The notes under the pieces are model-generated. The model was not told the DNA's origin. It did no database searches and saw nothing but the letters and a program-made list of their open reading frames with translations. Source: Chlorobiota bacterium (GTDB lineage Bacteria; Bacteroidota; Bacteroidia; Bacteroidales; F082). From it: a DNA stretch of 64,000 nt. The stretch lies in contig JAUVKF010000006.1 in assembly GCA_030596395.1 (NCBI GenBank), positions 1 through 64,000 of the forward strand, written 5' to 3'. Made by a program: the position numbers and the translations under genes. Shown here piece after piece: positions 8,959-17,309 of this stretch (its first letter is position 1; each line of letters begins with the position of its first letter).

Positions 8959-11346
8959 ATGAAAAAGGGTATTTTTTTCCTGTTTCTGTTATTTTTTGTT
9001 ATGACTGAATTAGTGGCACAGCAGTGTTCACTAAAAGGAAGGGTTATTGACAAAGATACAGGTCAGCCTATCTCTTATGCCAACATCATTTTGACAAATG
9101 AATCTGACAGCAGCTTTTTGTCAGGGGCCATTACCAACGAAAAGGGAGTATTTAAAATTGTGGATATTGAGCCAGGCACTTATTCCCTCAAGATAAGTTT
9201 TATTGGCTATCAACATTCGATTATTGATGATTTATTACTGGAATCAGGAAAAAAGGATGTTGGGCTAATAGTGCTTACAATGCTGACAGAAAATTTAGAA
9301 GAGGTTGATGTAAAAACTGCCAAACCATCTGTCAGTTATAAAGTTGACCGAAAAGTAATTGATGCTGATAGTTTTCCCGGAGCAGATTTTGCCATTGATT
9401 TATTGGAAAATGTGCCCTCCCTGGAAGTGGATTTTGAAGGCAGGCTTACATACAGGGGTGATGGTACTTTTAAGGTGTATATCAATGGTCGTCCAACTAC
9501 AAATGGGGAGAATAAGCTCAGGCAGTTGCCTGCAAGCCAGGTTGATAAAATCGAAGTTGTAACTAACCCGTCAGCCAGGTTTGATTCGGAGGGGACTGCC
9601 GGTATCATTCATGTCATCCTTAAAAAGAACAGGCTGGAAGGCTACTCCATTGGAGCAAGCGCAAAAGTTGGAACAAGGCAAAGTGGGGAATTGATTTTCT
9701 CGGTTGATAAGAAAGGAAAAAAGGGAGGTTGGTATGTGAATGGAAACTTGGGAAGCTATGTGTGGGGAGAAAATAGCATTGAACAACATCAGCAAATAAT
9801 AAGTGGTGATGATAAATATGAGAATAATATTTACAGGCATTTGAAGTATGGAGGTATAAGCGAGTACCTCGAGGTGGGATTTAATATCGATCTTTCTGAT
9901 AAAGATTACCTTGATTTTTCAGGCCATATTAACCCTTTTAAACAAACAGAATTCCAATACAGCGATGGAAACTACAGCGAACTTGCTTTTGATTCGGCCA
10001 ATAAACTTATTCAAAGTAAGTACTACACAAACGACAGCCGTAACGATATATTTTATCAATATGCAGGTGCATCGTTGAGTTATGAGCATGCTTTCAATAA
10101 AAAACGAAGCCATTTACTGTCCACGTACATTACCTTTTCTACCTACCTGCGAAACCTTGAAGAGAAGCTAATCGAAACAAAAGATTACAAATCTTATGTA
10201 GAAAGGTCAGGATATCTGGCAGGCGAATCAAACGAAACTACATTTGACGGAGAAATTAGTTATTTGGTGCCATTTTCTGAAATCGTAGGACTGGAAGCCG
10301 GTGGCAAATTCAGCACCGACCACATTCCTGAAATTACTTCTGTTAGCGGTACATTTGATGAGAACGGTAACATTACTCCATTTCCAAATGAGCCCTTAAA
10401 CCAACGCGTTGTGTTTGCACAGGATGTTTATGCGGGATTTATAACACTAAAAAGTGAATGGGAAAAATTTGCATTTCAGTTAGGCGGCAGGGTTGAATAT
10501 ACCGACCGGGTTTCGGATTACATATTTGAAGACACAACTGGTAGTGATATTATTGTGCCTGGTAAAACCAATTTTTATGACTTTTTCCCTTCAGCTCACT
10601 TTACATTTAATTTTTCTGATGATCATCAAATGACGATCAGTTATTCGCGCCGAATCGACAGGCCGCGGTACTGGAAACTGGTTCCGCTTAAACAATACTA
10701 CTCTCCATTTGCATATTCAACCGGAAACAGCGACCTGCTCCCGTCATACTCTGATGCCTATGAATTAGGATATAAAAAATCATGGGAAAAAGATTTTATA
10801 GGGTTTGAGGTTTTTACACGAACAACCTCACAGGTGATGCAAACATATACCCGGACCGATACACTTAACATCCTTTATTATACGCCTGAAAATGTTGGAA
10901 ATTCGATTAGTATCGGGGCTGAACTGATGACCGGTATAGATTTGTTTACGTGGTGGAACCTGAATTTTTCCACCAGTTTATATTACTACCAGTTGGATGT
11001 GGATGTGGACTACAACATAAGTACAAGAGATCAGTTCAGGATGAACACCAGGCTGAACAATACCTTTACTTTCCCGCTTGCCTTTACCCTGAAATGGGAT
11101 TTACGCTACAACAGTCCGCGGGTAACTGCCCAGACAAAACATGATGGTTATTTTTATTCAAACATTGCAATGAAAAAAGGTTTTAAGGATAACAAATGGA
11201 CAATGACATTAGCTTTTTCCAATCTGTTTACAGGAATCACATATTATTCCGAATCGGAAGGTGATGGATTCAAAGTTCAGACAACCAATGTAAACGAACC
11301 TTTCGCAACCATAAAAGTAGCTTATTTACTTAATAATCAGGAGTAA
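8959..11346 (+). CDS. TonB-dependent receptor-like outer-membrane protein (OMP_b-brl_3 type)
   Basis: A 795-residue outer-membrane protein. A signal peptide ends near residue 22 (ELVA/QQ). It is followed by a CarboxypepD_reg-like beta-sandwich (SLKGRVIDKDTGQPISYANI), a plug-like region with VYINGRPTT and IEVVTNPSARFDSEGTAGIIHV, and a large beta-barrel domain. This is the layout of the Bacteroidota outer_membrane beta-barrel (PF14905-type) receptors. A GTG lies four codons upstream; the ATG at 8959 is the better start because it gives a compact Lys-rich signal peptide. A TATCTTTA at 8912 could be a -7 element, but no good -33 box accompanies it. Substrate unknown; it may be incidental to the cluster or involved in surface traffic of its product. 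Confidence 0.85.
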   Translation: MKKGIFFLFLLFFVMTELVAQQCSLKGRVIDKDTGQPISYANIILTNESDSSFLSGAITNEKGVFKIVDIEPGTYSLKISFIGYQHSIIDDLLLESGKKDVGLIVLTMLTENLEEVDVKTAKPSVSYKVDRKVIDADSFPGADFAIDLLENVPSLEVDFEGRLTYRGDGTFKVYINGRPTTNGENKLRQLPASQVDKIEVVTNPSARFDSEGTAGIIHVILKKNRLEGYSIGASAKVGTRQSGELIFSVDKKGKKGGWYVNGNLGSYVWGENSIEQHQQIISGDDKYENNIYRHLKYGGISEYLEVGFNIDLSDKDYLDFSGHINPFKQTEFQYSDGNYSELAFDSANKLIQSKYYTNDSRNDIFYQYAGASLSYEHAFNKKRSHLLSTYITFSTYLRNLEEKLIETKDYKSYVERSGYLAGESNETTFDGEISYLVPFSEIVGLEAGGKFSTDHIPEITSVSGTFDENGNITPFPNEPLNQRVVFAQDVYAGFITLKSEWEKFAFQLGGRVEYTDRVSDYIFEDTTGSDIIVPGKTNFYDFFPSAHFTFNFSDDHQMTISYSRRIDRPRYWKLVPLKQYYSPFAYSTGNSDLLPSYSDAYELGYKKSWEKDFIGFEVFTRTTSQVMQTYTRTDTLNILYYTPENVGNSISIGAELMTGIDLFTWWNLNFSTSLYYYQLDVDVDYNISTRDQFRMNTRLNNTFTFPLAFTLKWDLRYNSPRVTAQTKHDGYFYSNIAMKKGFKDNKWTMTLAFSNLFTGITYYSESEGDGFKVQTTNVNEPFATIKVAYLLNNQE

Positions 11347-11418
11347 AAAGATTATCAAAAATAAAAGGTTTTAAAAAAATTATGTAAAGGATAAACTAAT
11401 TTCTCTCTCAATAATTTT

Positions 11419-12324
11419 TTAAAACAATCCCAAAATTTTATTCATCGGATAGACAGTAAAATCACCCGGTATAAATCGCCCGATTTTTTGAAGGCTTTTA
11501 CCTGCACCACATTCGATAAACTGCCCAACACCCATGCTAATGGCTTTATTGAATGTTTCCATCCAATTAATTCTTTTATAGAGGTTGTTTGTTAGTTCTT
11601 TACCTATCTCCTCCTCTGAGATAATAACACGCTGGTTAATGGCTGAAATAATCGGGTATTTTGATTGTTGCAGTTGGGTATTTTCAGAAATAAACTGTTG
11701 AAATTCATCTTGCGTATTATTCAAAAGCTTAGAATGATAAGGAGTTGATACATTCAGCAATGATATATTTAATGCGCCTATCGCCCTTGCCTTACTTAGT
11801 AAATGATTCACTGTACTTTTTGGTCCGGTAACCAGATGGGAATGAATACTATTGGTGTTGGCGATCTCTGCTTTAATATTATTTTTTTCGATCAATTCAG
11901 AAATTTCAGATTTAGTTAAACCGATGATAGATCCCATTCCTGAATTAACTCCTTTGATCACAGATTTGGAAATAAGGAATGCTTGTATGATCAGTCTGAT
12001 GCCTTCATTAAAATCAATAGCACCACCAGTATACAATGCAGCATAAAGTCCCATGCTGTAACCGGCCATAAAATCAGGTTCCAAACCTTTTTTAATCAGG
12101 ACATCGGATAAACTACAACTAAAAATATAACTGATCATCTGGCTGCGGAGTTCGTCTTCGGTGTAATGGACATTGTCAAGAGAAAAGCCAGTATAATCAT
12201 CCCCGGTTATCGCTGATGCTTTTTGAAGAAAATGATGAAAGTTGCTCGAAAATGATTCCAGTATCTGGATCTCATTTCCTAAATATTCAGAAATAAATGC
12301 AGGAAAAATAAAGGCCGTCTTCAT
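11419..12324 (-). CDS. FabD-like acyltransferase with altered active site
   Basis: A 301-residue protein aligning along its length with malonyl-CoA:ACP transacylase (FabD). The nucleophile elbow is GYSMG (Ser90) and the catalytic His is in PYHSKLL (His197). Two conserved features are missing. The N-terminal GQGSQ loop, whose Gln forms the oxyanion hole, reads FPAFISEY. The Arg that binds the malonyl carboxylate (MRGKFMQ in E. coli FabD) aligns with Ala115 in IQAFLIS. I infer that it handles a non-carboxylated acyl chain, as an acyltransferase or editing hydrolase, rather than malonyl groups. It is followed upstream, after 19 bp, by an ACP gene on the same strand, its probable partner. Confidence 0.8.
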   Translation of the reverse strand: MKTAFIFPAFISEYLGNEIQILESFSSNFHHFLQKASAITGDDYTGFSLDNVHYTEDELRSQMISYIFSCSLSDVLIKKGLEPDFMAGYSMGLYAALYTGGAIDFNEGIRLIIQAFLISKSVIKGVNSGMGSIIGLTKSEISELIEKNNIKAEIANTNSIHSHLVTGPKSTVNHLLSKARAIGALNISLLNVSTPYHSKLLNNTQDEFQQFISENTQLQQSKYPIISAINQRVIISEEEIGKELTNNLYKRINWMETFNKAISMGVGQFIECGAGKSLQKIGRFIPGDFTVYPMNKILGLF

Positions 12325-12343
12325 CCAGGATGCAAGCTGTTAG

Positions 12344-12649
12344 TTAGTCGAGTTCAATTATTTTGTTGCCGTGTTCAATAATACGCAATTGCATATCAAT
12401 CAGCTCCCCAATTGTTTCAACCGGATGTTTTATGCTGTATTTTCCAATGGTTTTCAGGTCGATTTCCTGGCCGTATTTCTTAGTAAATATTTCAATCAGC
12501 GCCAAAAACATCAACGAATCACCATCCAGATCCGTAATTATATTTGAGTCATCAGTAATCTCAGAAACATCAATTTCACATTCTTCAGCAAAGAAATCAA
12601 GAACGATCTCCCGGACCTCTTCTTTAATTTTATCATTCACACGTGCCAT
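12344..12649 (-). CDS. Acyl carrier protein (first of three)
   Basis: A 101-residue ACP, longer than the usual 75-80. The phosphopantetheine site is the Ser45 of DLDGDSLMFLALIE, within a helical PP-binding fold. It starts a two-gene minus-strand unit with the FabD-like acyltransferase. The three ACPs in this window differ clearly at the Ser motif (GDSL, LDSV, ESL), suggesting each serves a separate step such as starter loading, chain extension or tailoring. Confidence 0.87.
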   Translation of the reverse strand: MARVNDKIKEEVREIVLDFFAEECEIDVSEITDDSNIITDLDGDSLMFLALIEIFTKKYGQEIDLKTIGKYSIKHPVETIGELIDMQLRIIEHGNKIIELD

Positions 12650-12700
12650 CTGCTAATTTTTTGTTCTCGTATCAAATAGAAAATTGTGTTATTTTGGACT

Positions 12701-12721
12701 GACAAATATATGTATTTGTGT
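12701..12721. promoter_or_regulatory. Dyad and minus-strand -7-like element between divergent cluster genes
   Basis: The 111-bp gap between the ACP gene (minus) and the first B12/radical-SAM gene (plus) contains ACAAATA-TATG-TATTTGT, a 7-bp inverted repeat with a 4-base spacer. The same bases read TATATTTG on the minus strand (12703-12710), matching the Bacteroidota -7 consensus TAnnTTTG. No clear -33 box is visible. The overlap of dyad and promoter suggests an operator, but this is inference from position only. Confidence 0.35.
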
Positions 12722-12760
12722 CGCAATATTGTACATATTTACATAATTTGCGTTTGAAAT

Positions 12761-14167
12761 ATGCGGATAAAATTGATATTGGCTGCGGATAAAAATGATA
12801 CATTGAGGAAAAAGAATCCCTTCAAGCCGCTATCACTATCTCTTCTGGCCGGTGCAGCCCCCGAGCATAAGTACGACCTTGTTGATATGCTTGACAAGCC
12901 TGACGTGGGTTTTGATGAGGCTGTTGATTTGGTTGGCATTAGTATTCGCAGGTCTTCGGAGGAGGCTGCATTTGAAGTAGCAGATCAATTTAAAAACAAG
13001 GGTGTTAAAGTGATCCTGGGCGGCCCACAGGTTTCAGCCAATCCATTTGAATCATTTAAACATGCCAATGCAGTTGTTATAGGAGAAGGTGAAGAACTCT
13101 GGGTTAAGCTGCTTGATGATATTTCAAATGATGATTTAAAGGATTTTTATGTTTCTGCACCTAAAAAGTTTGAGGCAAGCGGCCATTCACTTTATCAGCT
13201 AAAAAACCTGCCTTCGCTTGAAAATATCCCAAAACCAAACCGCAATTTATTAAGAAAAAAATATGATTTTGAGCTGGTGTTCGCTTCACGCGGATGTGCC
13301 ATCAACTGCGATTTTTGCTCGGTTACCCGATTGTTTGGAAGCAAATACCGCTTAAGGCCAGTTGATGATGTTGTGGGTGAAATTGCAGACTTTACGGGAT
13401 ATTACTATTTGATAGATGATACCGTTTTCGGAAGGCCAAACACCTACGATTATTATCTTGAGCTTTATGATAAAATCTCGAAACTAAAAAAAATCAATTA
13501 CTGGACGGGCCAGGCCAACCTGGATGCAGCATCTAATGAAAAAGGTCGTGAGGTGATCATGAAAACGGTTAAAGCAGGGTTTCTGTACGCTGCCATTGGC
13601 ATGGAGTCGATCAATAAGGAAGTTCTTCAGAAAAGCGGCAGTTATTCAAAGATGGGCATTGGAAAAGCGACTGATATAGTTGAAAAAATGAAAGAGAACA
13701 TCCGGTTTATCCAGCAACAGGGAATTCTTATTTCAGCCTGGTTTGCCATTGGTTATGAAGATGATAACTTGGATACTTATTATACGACACTTCAGTTTTG
13801 CCTCGACATGAATATTCTTCCTGTTTTTACACCGGTTTATGCTTTGCAGGGAACAGATCTTTATGACCGATTGAAGAAGGAAGAAAAACTGCAGGATATT
13901 TCAGTAAATGTGACCAATGTGCCTCATCACAATATCACCAACCGGCAGGTAATTGATGCGCTGGAATTTGTAAACAGAAAAGGGTTCAGCCTGGTCACAA
14001 ACCTGAAAAGAACCTGGTTTTATTTCAATATATTCGCAAAGCAAAAAGGCAATACAATCGGTGATGTCATTCATAAAACAATTTTTACTTTTATTACACA
14101 ACACCGGTTTGGAAAGATCACAAAGCTGGAAACAGAAAAATTAAAAAAGAAAGTACTTGGAAAATGA
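12761..14167 (+). CDS. B12-binding radical SAM enzyme 1
   Basis: A 468-residue protein. Residues 1-125 form a cobalamin-binding Rossmann domain (VKVILGGPQVSANPFE at 82-97 and IGEGEELW at 107-114). The radical SAM domain follows, with the [4Fe-4S] ligands in CAINCDFC (Cys179, Cys183, Cys186). Class B family members methylate unreactive carbons or make C-C bonds and ring contractions by using AdoMet and cobalamin. It is the first gene of a plus-strand run; its stop overlaps the thioesterase start by 4 bp, so the two are translationally coupled. Together with two further paralogues it is the most distinctive part of this cluster. Substrate unknown. Confidence 0.87.
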   Translation: MRIKLILAADKNDTLRKKNPFKPLSLSLLAGAAPEHKYDLVDMLDKPDVGFDEAVDLVGISIRRSSEEAAFEVADQFKNKGVKVILGGPQVSANPFESFKHANAVVIGEGEELWVKLLDDISNDDLKDFYVSAPKKFEASGHSLYQLKNLPSLENIPKPNRNLLRKKYDFELVFASRGCAINCDFCSVTRLFGSKYRLRPVDDVVGEIADFTGYYYLIDDTVFGRPNTYDYYLELYDKISKLKKINYWTGQANLDAASNEKGREVIMKTVKAGFLYAAIGMESINKEVLQKSGSYSKMGIGKATDIVEKMKENIRFIQQQGILISAWFAIGYEDDNLDTYYTTLQFCLDMNILPVFTPVYALQGTDLYDRLKKEEKLQDISVNVTNVPHHNITNRQVIDALEFVNRKGFSLVTNLKRTWFYFNIFAKQKGNTIGDVIHKTIFTFITQHRFGKITKLETEKLKKKVLGK

Positions 14168-14574
14168 GCAGTAATAAATCGGCGAAGTATTATTTTGAGT
14201 TGCAAGCACGCGGAAATGAACTGGACTCGTATGGTCATGTTAATAACGCTGTTTACCTTAATTACAATGAACAGGCTCGTTGGGATTTATTCAATAAACT
14301 CGGACTGCTGGATCAATTTAAGGCCGATGGAAAAAAGATTGTGATTGTTGAGAATCAGATCAAATACATTCGTCAGGTAAAGCTGTTTGATGAAATAATA
14401 GTTGAAACGCAGATGGAAAAATCGGCGCATTTTCTTTTATTCAAACATATCCTTACAAACAAAACGACAGCTAAACTGATAGCAAAAGCAATGGTAAAAA
14501 CATTATTTCTCGACCAAGATGATAAACCCTGTGATATCCCTAAATCGCTTTTAAACACCTTTACCGAAGAATAA
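14164..14574 (+). CDS. Hotdog-fold acyl thioesterase (4HBT/YbgC-like)
   Basis: A 136-residue single hotdog protein. The motif DSYGHVNNAVYLNYNEQAR (residues 21-39) contains the Asp and the GHVNN of the 4-hydroxybenzoyl-CoA thioesterase/YbgC/FadM family. These enzymes hydrolyse acyl-CoA or acyl-ACP thioesters in the cytoplasm. ATGA overlap with the radical SAM gene and TAATG overlap with the crotonase gene show tight coupling. It could release the finished chain or remove stalled intermediates from an ACP. Confidence 0.85.
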   Translation: MSSNKSAKYYFELQARGNELDSYGHVNNAVYLNYNEQARWDLFNKLGLLDQFKADGKKIVIVENQIKYIRQVKLFDEIIVETQMEKSAHFLLFKHILTNKTTAKLIAKAMVKTLFLDQDDKPCDIPKSLLNTFTEE

Positions 14575-15311
14575 TGGATAAGCTGAAAATTATACTGAAA
14601 AGGGAAGGTGATGTAGGATTGCTTGAGATTAATAATCCTCCGGAAAATTACCTTGAAAAGCCTGATTTTATTGAGATTGACAGACTAAAAAACTATCTGG
14701 ATACGGGAATCAAAGCATTAGTCATCAGCGGAACCGGACGAAATTTCAGTGCTGGGGCCAACCTGGAATCTGTCAAAGACCAGATTAAAGAGGTGAATAG
14801 CTTTCAGGATCAGATAGAAAATGGGAACCGCATATTGAATTATTTAGACCAACTTAATATTCCCGTAATCGCTTCAATTTCAGGAGTGTGTTTTGGTGCG
14901 GGTTTAGAGATAGCCCTTGCTTGCGATATCAGGATTTGTGAAAAGAATGCACTGTTTGCTTTTCCGGAAGTGAACCATAATCTTTTTCCCGGACTTGGTG
15001 GTGTGAGAAGGCTTACAGAACTGACCGGTAAACCAACAGCTCTCCAATTGGTTTTGAATGGAGATTTGATAAACGCAGATAAGGCGTTTGAACTAAACAT
15101 AATTGATCAAATAGCTGAAAAGAAACAGGCACTGGAGAACGCTATTACGCTGGCAAAAAAAATAACGAACAACAGACCGTTAAAAGTTATCAATGCAGTG
15201 ATGAAGTCTATCCATAACAGTAAAATATTGGATATTGACGAGATGATCAAGGAAGATGCAAAGTTATTTAGTGATTTGGCCGTTGATACCTTGAGAAGTG
15301 ATGAAAATTAA
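14574..15311 (+). CDS. Enoyl-CoA hydratase/isomerase family protein (crotonase) 1
   Basis: A 245-residue crotonase-fold protein. The oxyanion-hole loop FSAGANLESV and the second loop CFGAGLEIALACD are present. Both Glu residues needed for hydration in crotonase are conserved (GLEIA and FPEVNHNLFPG). It could therefore hydrate or dehydrate an enoyl/3-hydroxyacyl thioester. No FabZ-type dehydratase is present in the cluster, so this pair of crotonases may supply the dehydration step. It is separated from the second crotonase by 6 bp and is roughly a third identical to it by eye, so an old duplication or a heterodimer is possible. Confidence 0.85.
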   Translation: MDKLKIILKREGDVGLLEINNPPENYLEKPDFIEIDRLKNYLDTGIKALVISGTGRNFSAGANLESVKDQIKEVNSFQDQIENGNRILNYLDQLNIPVIASISGVCFGAGLEIALACDIRICEKNALFAFPEVNHNLFPGLGGVRRLTELTGKPTALQLVLNGDLINADKAFELNIIDQIAEKKQALENAITLAKKITNNRPLKVINAVMKSIHNSKILDIDEMIKEDAKLFSDLAVDTLRSDEN

Positions 15312-15317
15312 GATTTG

Positions 15318-15989
15318 ATGGAGGTGCTTGCGAAAAATAAAATTTCATGGGATATCAGTGATAAGATTGGTTACTTAAGTTTTATTGACTCTCCTGAAAA
15401 TCGCATGGATTCGGCATTCTTCGATGAATTGCACGATCTAACCTCCAAAGTGATACCTGGTAGCAAACCATCTGCCATCATTATATCAGGCAGTGGACGT
15501 CATTTTTCGGCAGGAGCCGACCTGGATGACCTTATGCGGATGATCAAAGATGAGCAAAAAGAAGAAGGTTCAGATACCCTACTATCTAATTATCAGGCGT
15601 TTAAATTTTTTCAAGAATTAAATACTCCGGTTATTGCTGCAATTAATGGCGTATGTATTGGGTCGGCCTTGGAATTAGCCATGCATTGTCATTTCAGGTT
15701 ATGCTCGGAGGGTGCTATTTTGGGTTTACCTGAATCAACTTTTGGCTTGATCCCAGGCGTGGGGGGGATACCCCGCTTGATGGAGTTGGCCGGAAAAGCA
15801 AAAACCATTGAATTGGTTTTGAGAGGCAATACTGTTAATACAAATGATGCACTGAAATGGAACATCGTGGATGCAATATATCCAAAGAGAGCATTGATTA
15901 GTAAGGCAGAACAACTGGCGAAACTGGCTTCAATTAACTATAGGAAATACATGAAAACAGATTATTTAAAAATTCTAAAAACCATTTAA
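15318..15989 (+). CDS. Enoyl-CoA hydratase/isomerase family protein (crotonase) 2
   Basis: A 223-residue crotonase-fold protein, slightly short for the family because the C-terminal helices are reduced. It has HFSAGADLDDL, CIGSALELAMHC and LPESTFGLIPGVGG, so both catalytic Glu positions are retained. A TTG directly upstream is also in frame; the ATG at 15318 is preferred. It belongs to the same run as crotonase 1 and the thioesterase. The short C-terminus may mean that it functions only in a complex with its neighbour. Confidence 0.83.
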   Translation: MEVLAKNKISWDISDKIGYLSFIDSPENRMDSAFFDELHDLTSKVIPGSKPSAIIISGSGRHFSAGADLDDLMRMIKDEQKEEGSDTLLSNYQAFKFFQELNTPVIAAINGVCIGSALELAMHCHFRLCSEGAILGLPESTFGLIPGVGGIPRLMELAGKAKTIELVLRGNTVNTNDALKWNIVDAIYPKRALISKAEQLAKLASINYRKYMKTDYLKILKTI

Positions 15990-15993
15990 ACCC

Positions 15994-16074
15994 CGGACTG
16001 AAGTCCGAGGCAACTGAAAACAGGGTGTTTTTGAAAAACTCTTTATCAGTTACCCTGTCCTTTAGGTCAGGGTA
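15994..16074. repeat. Two small intergenic hairpins
   Basis: CGGACT-ga-AGTCCG (15994-16007) and TACCCTG...CAGGGTA (16051-16074) lie between crotonase 2 and the KAS III gene. They look like the short palindromes found in several gaps of this window. They could be transcript-processing or attenuation signals inside the operon, but nothing shows this directly. Confidence 0.5.
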
Positions 16075-16085
16075 AAGAACTATGT

Positions 16086-17198
16086 ATGAAAATCCAAAAA
16101 ATAAAAATAACGGGTAGCGGCACTTATTTGCCTGGAGAGAGGCGAAGTCTTGGTGAAGTTGATCAGATCTTGGGTGAACTTACTGAAACTCCATCCAAAA
16201 TCCAGAAATGGCTGAAAATGACAAAAGGCCTTATGAGCAAGCTGTTGGATGTAGAATATTATCATTTTGCCATCGATCCGATCACTCGTGAATTTACCGA
16301 TGACAACATCAGCATGTCAGTAAAAGCGGCTGAAAAAGCGATAAAAGCTGCTGGGATAAATGCAGAGGATATTGATTTTATTGCCTATGGAAGCCCGCAT
16401 CAGGATCAAATGCCAACAGCTTCGGTGAGGATACAGGAAAAATTGGGAATTGAGCAATGCGGAGAAGTTTCTATTCATGCCAATTGCACCTCAGCGTATA
16501 AAGCGCTGCTGATTGCGCACGATATGCTCAAAAGTGGCAGATACAAAACAGCACTGGTTGTTGCATCTAATATGTCTTCATCCGAACTAAGGGCTGAATA
16601 TTACAACCAGGCACTCTTAAAAAAAGAAGAAGTTTTATTGCGGTATTTTCTCAGCGATGGGGCAGGAGCTCTTATTTTACAGTCAACCGAAGATAAAAAT
16701 GGTTTATTTGTAGAGGAAACCTATATGGAATCCATCGGCGGAAAAAAACCTGCCGCCATGTTCAACCGGCGCCCTGCATATTGGATGAATCCGAAAGAAG
16801 AATTTGAAAAAGGATTTCACCATCTTGCACAATTATTTAATGATCAACTTCGGATTCATTTCAATGAAGAAGACGGTTCTGTTTTTTACAAAGGATTAAA
16901 ACGGATGATGGAAAAGTATCCATTTGATGTGGATGCGGTGCGTTATTTCCAGGTGAATTTTCCTTCCAAACACATTTCAGAGCTTGTTATGGAAGAATGT
17001 GAGGCATTGGGAATTCCAAAAGAAAAACTGTATGCCAAAATGAGCACCATGGGATACATTGGCCCGCCTATGGCTATCGTCAGTATCGACCGAATGATCA
17101 AGGAAGAACAATTCAAAAGTGGTGATTTGGTTCTTAGTTTTGTAACGGAGGTCAGCAAGTTTATGCAAGCCGGGTTTTTATTAAGATATGAATCATAA
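16086..17198 (+). CDS. KAS III-like (FabH/thiolase superfamily) ketoacyl synthase
   Basis: A 370-residue thiolase-fold protein with a 3-oxoacyl-ACP synthase III layout. The nucleophile Cys134 is in IHANCTSAYKA. By eye, the His of the FabH motif (VPHQAN) aligns with Asn in YFQVNFPSKHI, and the Asn of the GNTSAAS motif falls on Thr/Met in KMSTMGYIGPP. The normal Cys-His-Asn decarboxylation triad therefore seems incomplete. This would fit an acyl transfer or non-decarboxylating condensation rather than standard initiation of fatty-acid synthesis. It sits mid-run between crotonases and the 3-hydroxyacyl-CoA dehydrogenase. Confidence 0.8.
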   Translation: MKIQKIKITGSGTYLPGERRSLGEVDQILGELTETPSKIQKWLKMTKGLMSKLLDVEYYHFAIDPITREFTDDNISMSVKAAEKAIKAAGINAEDIDFIAYGSPHQDQMPTASVRIQEKLGIEQCGEVSIHANCTSAYKALLIAHDMLKSGRYKTALVVASNMSSSELRAEYYNQALLKKEEVLLRYFLSDGAGALILQSTEDKNGLFVEETYMESIGGKKPAAMFNRRPAYWMNPKEEFEKGFHHLAQLFNDQLRIHFNEEDGSVFYKGLKRMMEKYPFDVDAVRYFQVNFPSKHISELVMEECEALGIPKEKLYAKMSTMGYIGPPMAIVSIDRMIKEEQFKSGDLVLSFVTEVSKFMQAGFLLRYES

Positions 17199-17309
17199 CA
17201 AATCCGCGCCTATCAGCGTCTAAAAAAAGGTTGACGCAGATTTACGCGGAAAAGCGCAGATTAGGGCATATTAACAAATCAGCAACAATCAGCGTCTAAA
17301 AAGAAATTA
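17199..17309. repeat. Intergenic repeat with duplicated ATCAGCGTCTAAAAA
   Basis: The gap before the dehydrogenase gene holds two direct copies of ATCAGCGTCTAAAAA (about 17212 and 17287), separated by a GACGCAGATTTACGCGGAAAA-like segment that is partly self-complementary to them. No coding potential is visible. It is probably a degenerate intergenic repeat of the type common in Bacteroidota genomes. Confidence 0.5.
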
